Assembly: GCA_945872795.1 (NCBI GenBank)
Contig: CAMCAZ010000015.1
Coordinates: 1 to 61,281, forward strand
Reading direction: 5' to 3'
DNA length: 61,281 nucleotides
Source: Chryseobacterium gleum
GTDB lineage: Bacteria; Bacteroidota; Bacteroidia; Flavobacteriales_F; PHOS-HE28
Shown here: positions 24,418-31,330 of the stretch, in pieces
How positions within the stretch are numbered: position 1 is the stretch's first letter
How the letters are laid out: every line of letters begins with the position of its first letter
The notes under the pieces: generated by a model
Told to the model about the DNA's origin: nothing
Database searches by the model: none
Seen by the model: only the letters and a program-made list of their open reading frames with translations
Made by a program: the position numbers and the translations under genes

Positions 24418-24959
24418 GATGGGTGACTGTATAGCATGACACGGTCCTGCCCATCGGCCTCCTTCCATTCCACGGTCACCCGCTGGTCGGCGATGCTGTC
24501 CACCCATTTCCCCACATAGTCGGGTTGGATGGGAAGCTCGCGACTGAAGCGGCGGTCGATGAGGACCAGCAACTGCACGGAGGCCGGCCGGCCGAAGGCG
24601 AGCATGGCATCGAGCCCGGCGCGGATGGTCCGGCCCGTGAAGAGCACATCATCCACCAATACCACCTTGCGCTCATCCAGGCTGAAATCGAGCTGGGTGA
24701 TGCTGGGTGCGGGCGGTGTGGCACGGTGCCGGAAATCGTCCCGGTGAAAGGTGATGTCCAGTTCGCCGTATTGAAGCTTCTCCTCCCCCAGGATGCGGCG
24801 CAGCTCGGCCCGCAGACGGCGGGCGAGCAGGATGCCCCGGGGCTGGAGGCCCACCAAGGCCACGCCCTTCAGGTCGCCATGGTCCTCGATCAGCTGATGA
24901 CAGAGGCGACCCACGGTGAGCCCGAAGGCTTTGTTCGTCAGGATGGTCACCGGTTGCAT
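24414..24959 (-). CDS. pyrR: PyrR: pyrimidine operon regulator / uracil phosphoribosyltransferase-like
   Basis: A 181-residue type I phosphoribosyltransferase. The PRPP-binding loop is VVLVDDVLFTGRTIRAGLDA; upstream are GVALVGLQPRGILLARRL and DITFHRDDFRHR, all PyrR-like. In Gram-positive bacteria PyrR binds pyr mRNA to attenuate transcription; in Bacteroidota its RNA role is less clear. It forms a two-gene operon with pyrB (4-bp overlap). TATCTTCG six nt before the ATG at 24959 is a 7/8 -7 box and would give an mRNA with almost no leader. That leaves no room for a PyrR attenuator upstream of pyrR itself. Confidence 0.9.
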   Translation of the reverse strand: MQPVTILTNKAFGLTVGRLCHQLIEDHGDLKGVALVGLQPRGILLARRLRAELRRILGEEKLQYGELDITFHRDDFRHRATPPAPSITQLDFSLDERKVVLVDDVLFTGRTIRAGLDAMLAFGRPASVQLLVLIDRRFSRELPIQPDYVGKWVDSIADQRVTVEWKEADGQDRVMLYSHPS

Positions 24960-25051
24960 CGTGGCGAAGATAGCGGTCCCGGCCGGAGCGCGACCTGAGC
25001 GCCTTCGCATCGTTCGGGTGGTACGATGTGGTCGATATCGCGCGAACGCAA

Positions 25052-25086
25052 GAAGCCCGGCCTCCGCTTTCGCGGGGCCGGGCTTC
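25052..25086 (-). terminator. Hairpin terminator after rpsA
   Basis: A GC-rich inverted repeat with arms GAAGCCCGGCC and GGCCGGGCTTC and an inner stem around a CGAAAG-type loop. On the minus strand it ends in TTCTTG. It sits ~22 nt past the rpsA stop and separates rpsA from pyrR. Confidence 0.75.
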
Positions 25087-25107
25087 ACGTTCAGCGATGG
25101 GGTCCGC

Positions 25108-26976
25108 TTATTCGGAGTCCTCGTCGTCGTTGTCCTTGTCGTGCTTCCTGCTCTTGGAAGCGCGCTCCTTGTTCTCCATGGCGCTCTTCAGGTCGCTCAG
25201 CACGCTGAGGTCACCGAGGGTGCTCTTCTCCACTTTGTCGTTCACGCTCTTCACCGAGGTGCCGGCGGGGCTTGCGCCCTCCTTGCGGGCACCGCGCTTG
25301 GCGGGTGCGCTCTCGATGGGCTCCTCACCCTCTTCGAAGGTGCGGGTGTGGCTCAGCACGATGCGGCGGGCCTCACCGTTGAACTCCAGGACCATGAACG
25401 GAAGCTTGTCCTCCATGTCGGCCTTGGAACCGTCGGCCTTCTTCAGGTGCTTGGCGGTCACGGTGCCTTCCACGCCGTAAGCGAGGCTCACCACGAAGTT
25501 CTGACCGGCACGACCCGTGATCGTTCCTTCATGGACGCTGCCCGGGGTGAACACGTTCGAGAACACTTCCCATGGGTTCTCCTCCACTTGCTTGTGGCCG
25601 AGGCTCAGGCGACGGTTCTCCTTGTCCACTTCCAGTACCATCACCTCCACTTCATCACCCACGTTGCAGAACTCGCTCGGGTGCTTGATGCGCTTGGTCC
25701 AGCTCAGGTCGCTGATGTGGACCAGACCATCCACGCCCTCCTCCAGCTCGGCGAAGATGCCGAAGTGGGTGAAGTTGCGGACCTTGGCCGTGTGCTTGGA
25801 ACGCACAGGGTACTTGAACTCGATGTCGGCCCAAGGGTCGGCGGCGAGCTGCTTCATGCCCAGGCTCATCTTGCGCTCTTCGCGGTCGATGTTCAGGATC
25901 ACGCACTCGATCTCCTGTCCCTCCTTCAGGAAGTCCTTCGGGCTGCGCAGGTGCTGGCTCCAGCTCATCTCGCTCACGTGCAACAGGCCTTCCACACCGG
26001 GGGCCACTTCCACGAACGCGCCGTAGTCGGTGATGACCATCACCTTGCCTTTCACCTTGTCGCCAGCGTTGAGCTCGGCGCTCAGGGCATCCCAGGGATG
26101 CGACTGCAGCTGCTTCAGGCCCAGTGCGATGCGCTTCTTCTCGTCGTCGAAGTCCAGGATCACGACGTTGATCTTCTCGTCCAGCTTCACCACCTCCTCG
26201 GGGTGGCTCACGCGACCGTAGCTCAGGTCGGTGATGTGGATCAGGCCGTCGACACCGCCCAGGTCCACGAACACGCCGTAGCTGGTGATGTTCTTGACGG
26301 TACCCTCCAACACCTGACCTTTCTCCAGGCCACCGATGATCTGCTTCTTCTGGGCTTCCAGTTCGGCTTCGATCAGCGCCTTGTGCGAGACCACCACGTT
26401 CTTGAACTCCTGGTTGATCTTCACGACCTTGAACTCCATGTTCTTGCCCACGAACTGGTCGTAGTCACGGATGGGCTTCACGTCGATCTGGCTGCCGGGC
26501 AGGAAGGCCTCGATGCCGAAGACGTCCACGATGAGACCGCCTTTCGTGCGGCACTTCACGTAGCCCGTGATGATCTCGTTGGTCTCCATGGCATGGTTCA
26601 CCTTGCCCCAGGCATTGTGCACGCGGGCCGTCTTGTGGCTCACCACCATCTGACCGCCTCGGTCCTCCTGCTTCTCGATGTAGACCTCCACCTGGTCACC
26701 GATCTTCAGATCGGGTTTGTAGCGGAACTCACTGACGGGGACCACACCCTCGGACTTGTAGCCGATGTTGATCACCACTTCCTTCTTGTTCATGCCCACC
26801 ACGGTACCCATGAGCACTTCCTTCTCGGAGATGCTGCTGAGGGTGTCCTCGTAGGCCTTCTCCATCTTCTCGCGGTCCGCCGCGGAGATGGTCTTCTTGT
26901 CATCCTCGATGCCCGCCCAATCGAAATCGGCTGGTGGTTCGGCGAAGGTGACCTTGTTGTTCTCGACTACTGACAT
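25108..26976 (-). CDS. rpsA: 30S ribosomal protein S1
   Basis: A 622-residue RNA-binding ribosomal protein that helps dock mRNA on the 30S subunit. Six S1/OB repeats are recognisable, for example GTVVGMNKKEVVINIGYKSE, VKNITSYGVFVDLGGVDGL, VMVITDYGAFVEVAPGVEGL and VRNFTHFGIFAELEEGVDGL. The last ~80 residues are low-complexity and charged, ending in an acidic tail (DKDNDDEDSE). S1 matters particularly in this phylum because most mRNAs here lack Shine-Dalgarno sequences. A leader of ~125 nt separates the start from an exact -7 box at 27105-27112 and could hold autoregulatory structure. Confidence 0.95.
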   Translation of the reverse strand: MSVVENNKVTFAEPPADFDWAGIEDDKKTISAADREKMEKAYEDTLSSISEKEVLMGTVVGMNKKEVVINIGYKSEGVVPVSEFRYKPDLKIGDQVEVYIEKQEDRGGQMVVSHKTARVHNAWGKVNHAMETNEIITGYVKCRTKGGLIVDVFGIEAFLPGSQIDVKPIRDYDQFVGKNMEFKVVKINQEFKNVVVSHKALIEAELEAQKKQIIGGLEKGQVLEGTVKNITSYGVFVDLGGVDGLIHITDLSYGRVSHPEEVVKLDEKINVVILDFDDEKKRIALGLKQLQSHPWDALSAELNAGDKVKGKVMVITDYGAFVEVAPGVEGLLHVSEMSWSQHLRSPKDFLKEGQEIECVILNIDREERKMSLGMKQLAADPWADIEFKYPVRSKHTAKVRNFTHFGIFAELEEGVDGLVHISDLSWTKRIKHPSEFCNVGDEVEVMVLEVDKENRRLSLGHKQVEENPWEVFSNVFTPGSVHEGTITGRAGQNFVVSLAYGVEGTVTAKHLKKADGSKADMEDKLPFMVLEFNGEARRIVLSHTRTFEEGEEPIESAPAKRGARKEGASPAGTSVKSVNDKVEKSTLGDLSVLSDLKSAMENKERASKSRKHDKDNDDEDSE

Positions 26977-27104
26977 TGTACTTGGACTGACTTGTATCCC
27001 GGACGATGGACGCTTTCCGGAAGGGTTTGTTTGTTGGCCTACTGCGTCACGGCAGGCTTCCCGAACCAGCCGTCGCCTAGGCTATGGCCGGTAAATCGGG
27101 GCCG

Positions 27105-27112
27105 CAAATGTA
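27105..27112 (-). promoter_or_regulatory. Bacteroidetes-type -7 box for rpsA
   Basis: Minus-strand TACATTTG matches TAnnTTTG exactly, ~130 nt before the rpsA ATG. The implied leader is one of the longest suggested by these boxes in this window, consistent with regulation in the 5' UTR. Confidence 0.5.
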
Positions 27113-27197
27113 GGGAAAGTCCTGAGAATTAGATGATGGGACGATCGGCCGGCCGGAAAATGGTCAGCGCACAGACTCCCCTCCCGAACAGGGCCGG

Positions 27198-27205
27198 TAC
27201 CTTTG
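27198..27205 (+). promoter_or_regulatory. Bacteroidetes-type -7 box for ispH
   Basis: TACCTTTG matches TAnnTTTG exactly. Transcription would begin near 27210-27213, so a start codon at 27203 (TTG) would lie upstream of the mRNA. This pushes the ispH start to the TTG at 27299. Confidence 0.5.
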
Positions 27206-27298
27206 GCGTTCGGGCTGCGCGGCCTTCAACTTCGGACGACCCTGAGTGTCGACGATGCCGGAGCGCAGCCGAACGATCGCACCAACGCCACGACCGCC

Positions 27299-28543
27299 TT
27301 GCGCAGCTTCACCATCCCCTCCCACTACCGCAGCGAGCTCATCGGGCGCCTGAAGGCCTTCCGTAAGGCGCAGGACCCCAAGAAGAAGGACCTCTCGCCC
27401 ACCCTGCTGGATCTGGGGCCGGTGCGCTTCGTGTTCGCCCGGCACTTCGGCTTCTGTTATGGGGTGGAGAACGCCATCGAGATCAGCTACCGGGCCCTGG
27501 AGGAGAACCCCGGCAAGCGCATCTTCCTGCTGAGCCAGATGATCCACAACCCGGCCGTGAACGACGACCTCACCAGCCGGGGCATGCGCTTCATCCAGGA
27601 TACACACGGGCAGATGCTCATGGACTGGAGCGAGATCACGGCGGATGACACCGTGATCATCCCCGCCTTCGGCACCACACTGCAGACCGAGGAGAAGCTC
27701 AAGGCCATCGGCATTGACCCGCTGAAGTACAACACCACCTGCCCCTTCGTGGAGAAGGTGTGGAACCGCAGCGCCCAGCTGGGCCAGAAGGACTATACGG
27801 TGGTGATACACGGCAAGGCGGCCCACGAGGAGACCCGCGCCACCTTCAGCCATACCGCCGCCGGTGCGCCCGCCGTGATCGTGAAGGACATGGCCGAGAC
27901 GCAGGAGCTGGGCCGTATCATCCTGGGCGAACTGCCGCTTGAGCGCTTCCACGAGCTCTTTGGCACGCGTTGCACACCGGGCTTCGACCCCGCCAAGGAC
28001 CTTGCCCGCATCGGGGTGGTGAACCAGACCACCATGCTGGCCACCGAGACCCAGGCCATTGCCGATCACCTGAAGCAGGTGATGGTGCGCAAGCATGGCG
28101 AGGCGGACATCAAGGCCCACTTCGCGGACACACGCGACACGCTCTGCTACGCCACCAACGACAACCAGGACGCCACCAACGAACTGCTGAAGGTGGAAGC
28201 TGATCTGGCGCTGGTGGTGGGCGGCTACAACAGCAGCAACACCAGCCACCTGGTGGAACTGCTGGAGCACAAGTTCCCCACCTACTACATCAAGGACGAG
28301 GGCGAGATCCTCAGCGCGGACACCATCCAGCACTTCAACTACCCGGAGCACAAGCTGGAGAGCACGAGCAATTGGTTGCCGGTCCTGAGCGGAGTCGAAG
28401 GACGGCGACCCATCACCATCATCCTCACCAGCGGCGCCAGTTGCCCGGACACCTTGCTGGACAAGGTGATGCTGAAGGTGCTGGGCTTCGTGGAGGGGGT
28501 GAAGGATCCGGTGGATACCGTAGATGCGATCGTGAGCGCTTGA
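27299..28543 (+). CDS. ispH: 4-hydroxy-3-methylbut-2-enyl diphosphate reductase
   Basis: Iron-sulfur enzyme making IPP and DMAPP, the last step of the MEP isoprenoid pathway. The 414-residue length fits the long IspH form. The cluster-binding cysteines lie in FGFCYGVENAI (Cys53), NTTCPFVEKVW and SGASCPDTLL; TFSHTAAG, VVNQTTMLA and GGYNSSNTSHL are also present. There is no ATG; the TTG at 27299 gives MRSFTIPSHYRS, the family-like N-terminus, and lies downstream of the promoter box. The open frame extends back to a TTG at 27203. Residues ~362-369 (LSGVEGRR) come from a 22-bp palindromic repeat inserted in frame just before the last cysteine motif. Confidence 0.92.
   Translation: MRSFTIPSHYRSELIGRLKAFRKAQDPKKKDLSPTLLDLGPVRFVFARHFGFCYGVENAIEISYRALEENPGKRIFLLSQMIHNPAVNDDLTSRGMRFIQDTHGQMLMDWSEITADDTVIIPAFGTTLQTEEKLKAIGIDPLKYNTTCPFVEKVWNRSAQLGQKDYTVVIHGKAAHEETRATFSHTAAGAPAVIVKDMAETQELGRIILGELPLERFHELFGTRCTPGFDPAKDLARIGVVNQTTMLATETQAIADHLKQVMVRKHGEADIKAHFADTRDTLCYATNDNQDATNELLKVEADLALVVGGYNSSNTSHLVELLEHKFPTYYIKDEGEILSADTIQHFNYPEHKLESTSNWLPVLSGVEGRRPITIILTSGASCPDTLLDKVMLKVLGFVEGVKDPVDTVDAIVSA
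28382..28403 (+). repeat. Dispersed palindromic repeat inserted in frame in ispH
   Basis: A 22-bp unit beginning GTCCTGAGCGGAG and ending TCGAAGGAC, with 5-bp complementary ends (GTCCT/AGGAC). It encodes LSGVEG in the ispH frame, a peptide I recognise from many proteins carrying this class of dispersed repeat. A second, longer copy is at 60388-60417. Confidence 0.6.
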
Positions 28544-28549
28544 TTCGCA

Positions 28550-28759
28550 ATGATGACCAGAGTCGCGCTGCTCACCCTATTCGGTAGCATGGTCTCCTTG
28601 TGTAATGCGCAAACGGGTTCGTTCAAAGGAGTCGAGTACGTCAAGACCAAGGCGCAGCCCGAAGGGTAGTTCCGAGGTGGCTTCCCAATGCAGCCGGAAC
28701 TGATCGCGGTGCTGCAGGAGAAGTTCGAGGATGTGTGGCGGCGGGGGCTGCTGGCTTGA
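28550..28759 (+). pseudogene. Small secreted-protein reading frame broken by an in-frame TAG
   Basis: The ATG at 28550 starts 39 codons ending in TAG (28667-28669): a clear signal peptide (RVALLTLFGSMVSLCNAQ) followed by TGSFKGVEYVKTKAQPEG. The same frame stays open for another 29 codons after the TAG, to TGA at 28757 (FRGGFPMQPELIAVLQEKF and onward), with coding-like composition. The simplest reading is a decayed gene for a small exported protein, or the truncated start of a larger one. It begins 6 bp after the ispH stop and ends 33 bp before vapB. No family is recognised. Confidence 0.4.
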
Positions 28760-28779
28760 ACAGACCTTTCCTGAACGCT

Positions 28780-28787
28780 TATCTTTG
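28780..28787 (+). promoter_or_regulatory. Bacteroidetes-type -7 box directly before vapB
   Basis: TATCTTTG matches TAnnTTTG exactly and is followed by only GGTTC before the ATG at 28793. Because transcription starts a few nt after this box, the vapBC mRNA is probably leaderless. Confidence 0.6.
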
Positions 28788-28792
28788 GGTTC

Positions 28793-29068
28793 ATGAAGTC
28801 CCTCAGCTTCAAAGAGCCTTGGGTGAACAGCTACGTGGAGCGGCTGCTCGGCTTGAGCACGGCCACGAAGAAGGCGATCATATGTGCCTTAGAGCGTAGC
28901 ATGGAATACAAAAGCCCGCAGGAACCGGAAGACAACATGGTCAAGGAGCGCACCGAACGTTTCTGGGCTTCTTTCGGCAGTTGGGAGGGTGATGGGACTG
29001 CTGAAGAACTCGCGGCTTCCATCCGCAATGCACGCACCGAGAATCCTGAGCGTGAACCGCTGGACTGA
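28793..29068 (+). CDS. vapB: VapB-like type II antitoxin
   Basis: A 91-residue protein directly upstream of a PIN-domain toxin. The N-terminal part (PWVNSYVERLLGLSTATKKAII) is helical and the C-terminal part (FWASFGSWEGDGTAEELAASI, then a charged tail ending NPEREPLD) resembles the toxin-binding tails of Bacteroidota antitoxins that include a W-x-x-D/E pattern and DELI-like helix. Antitoxins of this type bind and inhibit VapC and repress their own promoter. No clear AbrB or RHH DNA-binding motif is seen. The mRNA is probably leaderless. Assignment rests mainly on position and size. Confidence 0.7.
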   Translation: MKSLSFKEPWVNSYVERLLGLSTATKKAIICALERSMEYKSPQEPEDNMVKERTERFWASFGSWEGDGTAEELAASIRNARTENPEREPLD

Positions 29069-29079
29069 ACTCGACCGGC

Positions 29080-29475
29080 TTGCCTTACCTGCTTGATACC
29101 AACATCTGCATCTTCCTGATGAGGGGCAGGGTTGAACTGACCGAACGAACTCGTCGGGAACGGATCCAGGACCTGTTCATTTCCGAAGTAACCTTGGCTG
29201 AACTGAAGTATGGAGTGGCCAAGAGCGATAGGCCCTTGGCTAATAAAGCCCATTTGGAAGAGTTCCTCTTAGGGGTATCCGTTCTACCGCTTCGCGAAGC
29301 GCTCGATGTATTCGCTTTCGAAAAAGCGCGATTGTACCGTTCTGGCCAACCCCTCCCAGACTTCGACCTACTGATCGGAGCCACCGCCGTCCACCATGGA
29401 CTCACGCTAGTGACCAACAACACCAAGCACTTCCAGCGCATCCAAGGCATTCAATTGGAGGACTGGACCAGCTGA
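29080..29475 (+). CDS. vapC: PIN-domain ribonuclease toxin
   Basis: A 131-residue PIN domain. The acidic site is complete: Asp6 in YLLDTNICIF, Glu41 in LAELKYG, Asp94/Asp96 in LPDFDLLIG and a polar residue in VTNNTKHF (position ~114). VapC toxins cleave tRNA or rRNA when antitoxin is degraded. The start is TTG at 29080, chosen because the conserved MxYLLDTNI follows at once and no ATG is available; it lies 11 bp after the vapB stop. The pair has lower GC than neighbouring genes, consistent with transfer. The stop is 6 bp from the convergent cmk stop. Confidence 0.88.
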   Translation: MPYLLDTNICIFLMRGRVELTERTRRERIQDLFISEVTLAELKYGVAKSDRPLANKAHLEEFLLGVSVLPLREALDVFAFEKARLYRSGQPLPDFDLLIGATAVHHGLTLVTNNTKHFQRIQGIQLEDWTS

Positions 29476-29481
29476 GGACAG

Positions 29482-30183
29482 CTACTCCTGCCCCACCTGT
29501 GCCAGCACATCCACCACAATGTCCAGGGCTTTGCGGAACTGCTCCTCGGCGGTGATGTCGCTGTTGTCGATCTCGGTGGCGTCATGCGCCTTGATCAAGG
29601 GGTCGGCGGCGCGTTTGGTGTCGTCCTCATCGCGGCGCTCGATGTTCTCCAGCACACTGGCGTAGTCCACCTCCACGCCCTTGGACTTCAGTTCGTGGTA
29701 ACGGCGCTTGGCGCGTACGTCCGGGCGGGCCGTCATGTAGAGCTTCACCTCGGCATCGGGGAACACTACGGTGCCGATGTCGCGGCCGTCCATCACCACC
29801 CCTTTCTCCAGACCGAAGGCCTGTTGCAGCTTCACGAGCTTGGCGCGCACCTCGGGCACCGGGCTCACGAGGGTGACGTAACGGCTCACCTCCATGCCGC
29901 GGATCTTGCTCTCCACGTTGCGCCCGTTGAGCCAGGTCTCGCTCCTGCCGGTCATGGGGTCGTGCTGGAAGCGGATGTCCAGACCATCCAATACCTGCAT
30001 CAGGCCCTCGCGGTCCAGCTTGCCATCGTGCACCAGCCCGTTCTCGATGACGTACAGGGCCACGGCGCGGTACATGGCGCCGCTGTCGATGTAGGTGTAT
30101 CCCAGGTGACCGGCCAATTGTTTGGCCAGGGTGCTCTTCCCGCAGGAGGAGAAGCCGTCGATGGCGATGGTGATGCGGTTCAC
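29482..30183 (-). CDS. cmk: Cytidylate kinase
   Basis: A 233-residue P-loop kinase that phosphorylates CMP and dCMP. Walker A is IDGFSSCGKSTLAKQLA at the N-terminus; DSGAMYRAVALY, MDGRDIGTVVFPDAEVKLYM (20 residues) and the lid ARPDVRAKRRYHEL are typical Cmk features, followed by KAHDATEIDNS. Length is normal. TACCTTCG ~25 nt upstream is a 7/8 -7 box. porQ lies directly upstream on the same strand; I recall cmk-porQ proximity in other Bacteroidota. The gene converges with vapC. Confidence 0.93.
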   Translation of the reverse strand: MNRITIAIDGFSSCGKSTLAKQLAGHLGYTYIDSGAMYRAVALYVIENGLVHDGKLDREGLMQVLDGLDIRFQHDPMTGRSETWLNGRNVESKIRGMEVSRYVTLVSPVPEVRAKLVKLQQAFGLEKGVVMDGRDIGTVVFPDAEVKLYMTARPDVRAKRRYHELKSKGVEVDYASVLENIERRDEDDTKRAADPLIKAHDATEIDNSDITAEEQFRKALDIVVDVLAQVGQE

Positions 30184-30238
30184 GGGAAGGAGCTACAGCC
30201 GCGAAGGTAGGCCTCGCAACGCTGCCGATGGCCCCGGA

Positions 30239-31276
30239 TCAGCTCTTCCGGAAATCCGCGAAGCGGGCCGCGAGGGTGATCGTGTTGGAGATCCCCGCCA
30301 GATTGATCTGCGAATAGCCGTAGCTGATGTGGAACTTGCTCACGCGAAGGCCCGCACCGAAGCTCAGGCCCGTGATCGCGGGCTTGTCGGGGAGCACCAT
30401 CTCCTGCCGGCGCCGGAAGTTGTAGCCCAGTCGCAGCATGAAGTTCTCGCTGAGCAGGATCTCGGCGCTGGGGACGAGGTGCAGGAAGACCTTCTCAGCC
30501 GAGGTGACCTTGTCCTCGATCACCTCACCCGTCGTGGGGTCGATGTTCACTGTGGCGTTCGGGTCATCGTAGGTCAGGTCCCACTGCTGCAGCTGTTCAA
30601 CCATAAGTCCCAAACGAAAGGGAGCATGCTTGAACTTGTAGGTGATGCCCAGCTGGGCCTGGAAGGGCAGCTTCTCGCGCTGATCCGTGAACGTGGAGGT
30701 CTGATAGCCGATGTTGCGCAACATGGCAGCGACCGTCAGCCCCAGTTTGCGCTTCACGAAGACGCCTCCGATATCCACGGCCCATGCGGTGGAATTGTAG
30801 TTCTCGAGACTGCTGGTGATGAACTTCACGTTCGCCCCCACACTGAACAGGCTATCGATGGCCCTGCCGGCCCCGACCTGGATGACATACTCCCCGGCGC
30901 TGAACTGTCCGAGCTCCGCGCCGGTCTCGTCCCGGCGGGTGAAATCCCCGTAATCCACGTACTGCACGGTGCCGGAGAAGGTGGTCTTGAGGCTGTCACA
31001 GTGATGCCCGTAGGCCGCGTACCCGATGTTGATGCCCTCGAAATAGGGCAGGTAGCTCAGCGCCACCTGGCTGCCCATGTCGGCGTTCAACAGCGCGGGA
31101 TTGAAGATCCCGAGGTTGATATCGTTGTCCTTGACGGCGATGTAGTTCCCACCCAACGCTGAGGCGCGGGCCGAACTGGGGATATCCAGGATGCGGAACG
31201 CTTCAGTGCCTCCCAATTGAGCCGAGGCCCAGGGAGCGATGAGCGCCAGGATGAGGGTGGGTATCGAACGGTGCAT
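30239..31276 (-). CDS. porQ: Type IX secretion system protein PorQ
   Basis: A 345-residue outer-membrane beta-barrel of the PorV/PorQ group. Signal peptide (LILALIAPWASAQ), then family-typical FRILDIPSSARASALGGNYIAVKD in pieces FRILDIPSSARASALGG and NLGIFNPALLN, alternating strands through the length and a C-terminal FGAGLRVSKFHISYGYSQIN. PorQ is needed with PorU, PorV and PorZ for attaching T9SS cargo at the cell surface. The window encodes at least four such cargo proteins. TATCTTCG, a 7/8 -7 box, lies just upstream. These proteins are often mislabelled penicillin-binding proteins. Confidence 0.88.
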   Translation of the reverse strand: MHRSIPTLILALIAPWASAQLGGTEAFRILDIPSSARASALGGNYIAVKDNDINLGIFNPALLNADMGSQVALSYLPYFEGINIGYAAYGHHCDSLKTTFSGTVQYVDYGDFTRRDETGAELGQFSAGEYVIQVGAGRAIDSLFSVGANVKFITSSLENYNSTAWAVDIGGVFVKRKLGLTVAAMLRNIGYQTSTFTDQREKLPFQAQLGITYKFKHAPFRLGLMVEQLQQWDLTYDDPNATVNIDPTTGEVIEDKVTSAEKVFLHLVPSAEILLSENFMLRLGYNFRRRQEMVLPDKPAITGLSFGAGLRVSKFHISYGYSQINLAGISNTITLAARFADFRKS

Positions 31277-31330
31277 ACGGGCTGGGAACGAAGATAGGGA
31301 GCGACTATTGTACGGCAGTGAACAGGGGCG

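Noticed and set aside
24916-26973. Plus-strand 685-codon open frame opposite rpsA
   Set aside because: Mirror of the repeated S1 domains; composition and internal repeats come from rpsA.
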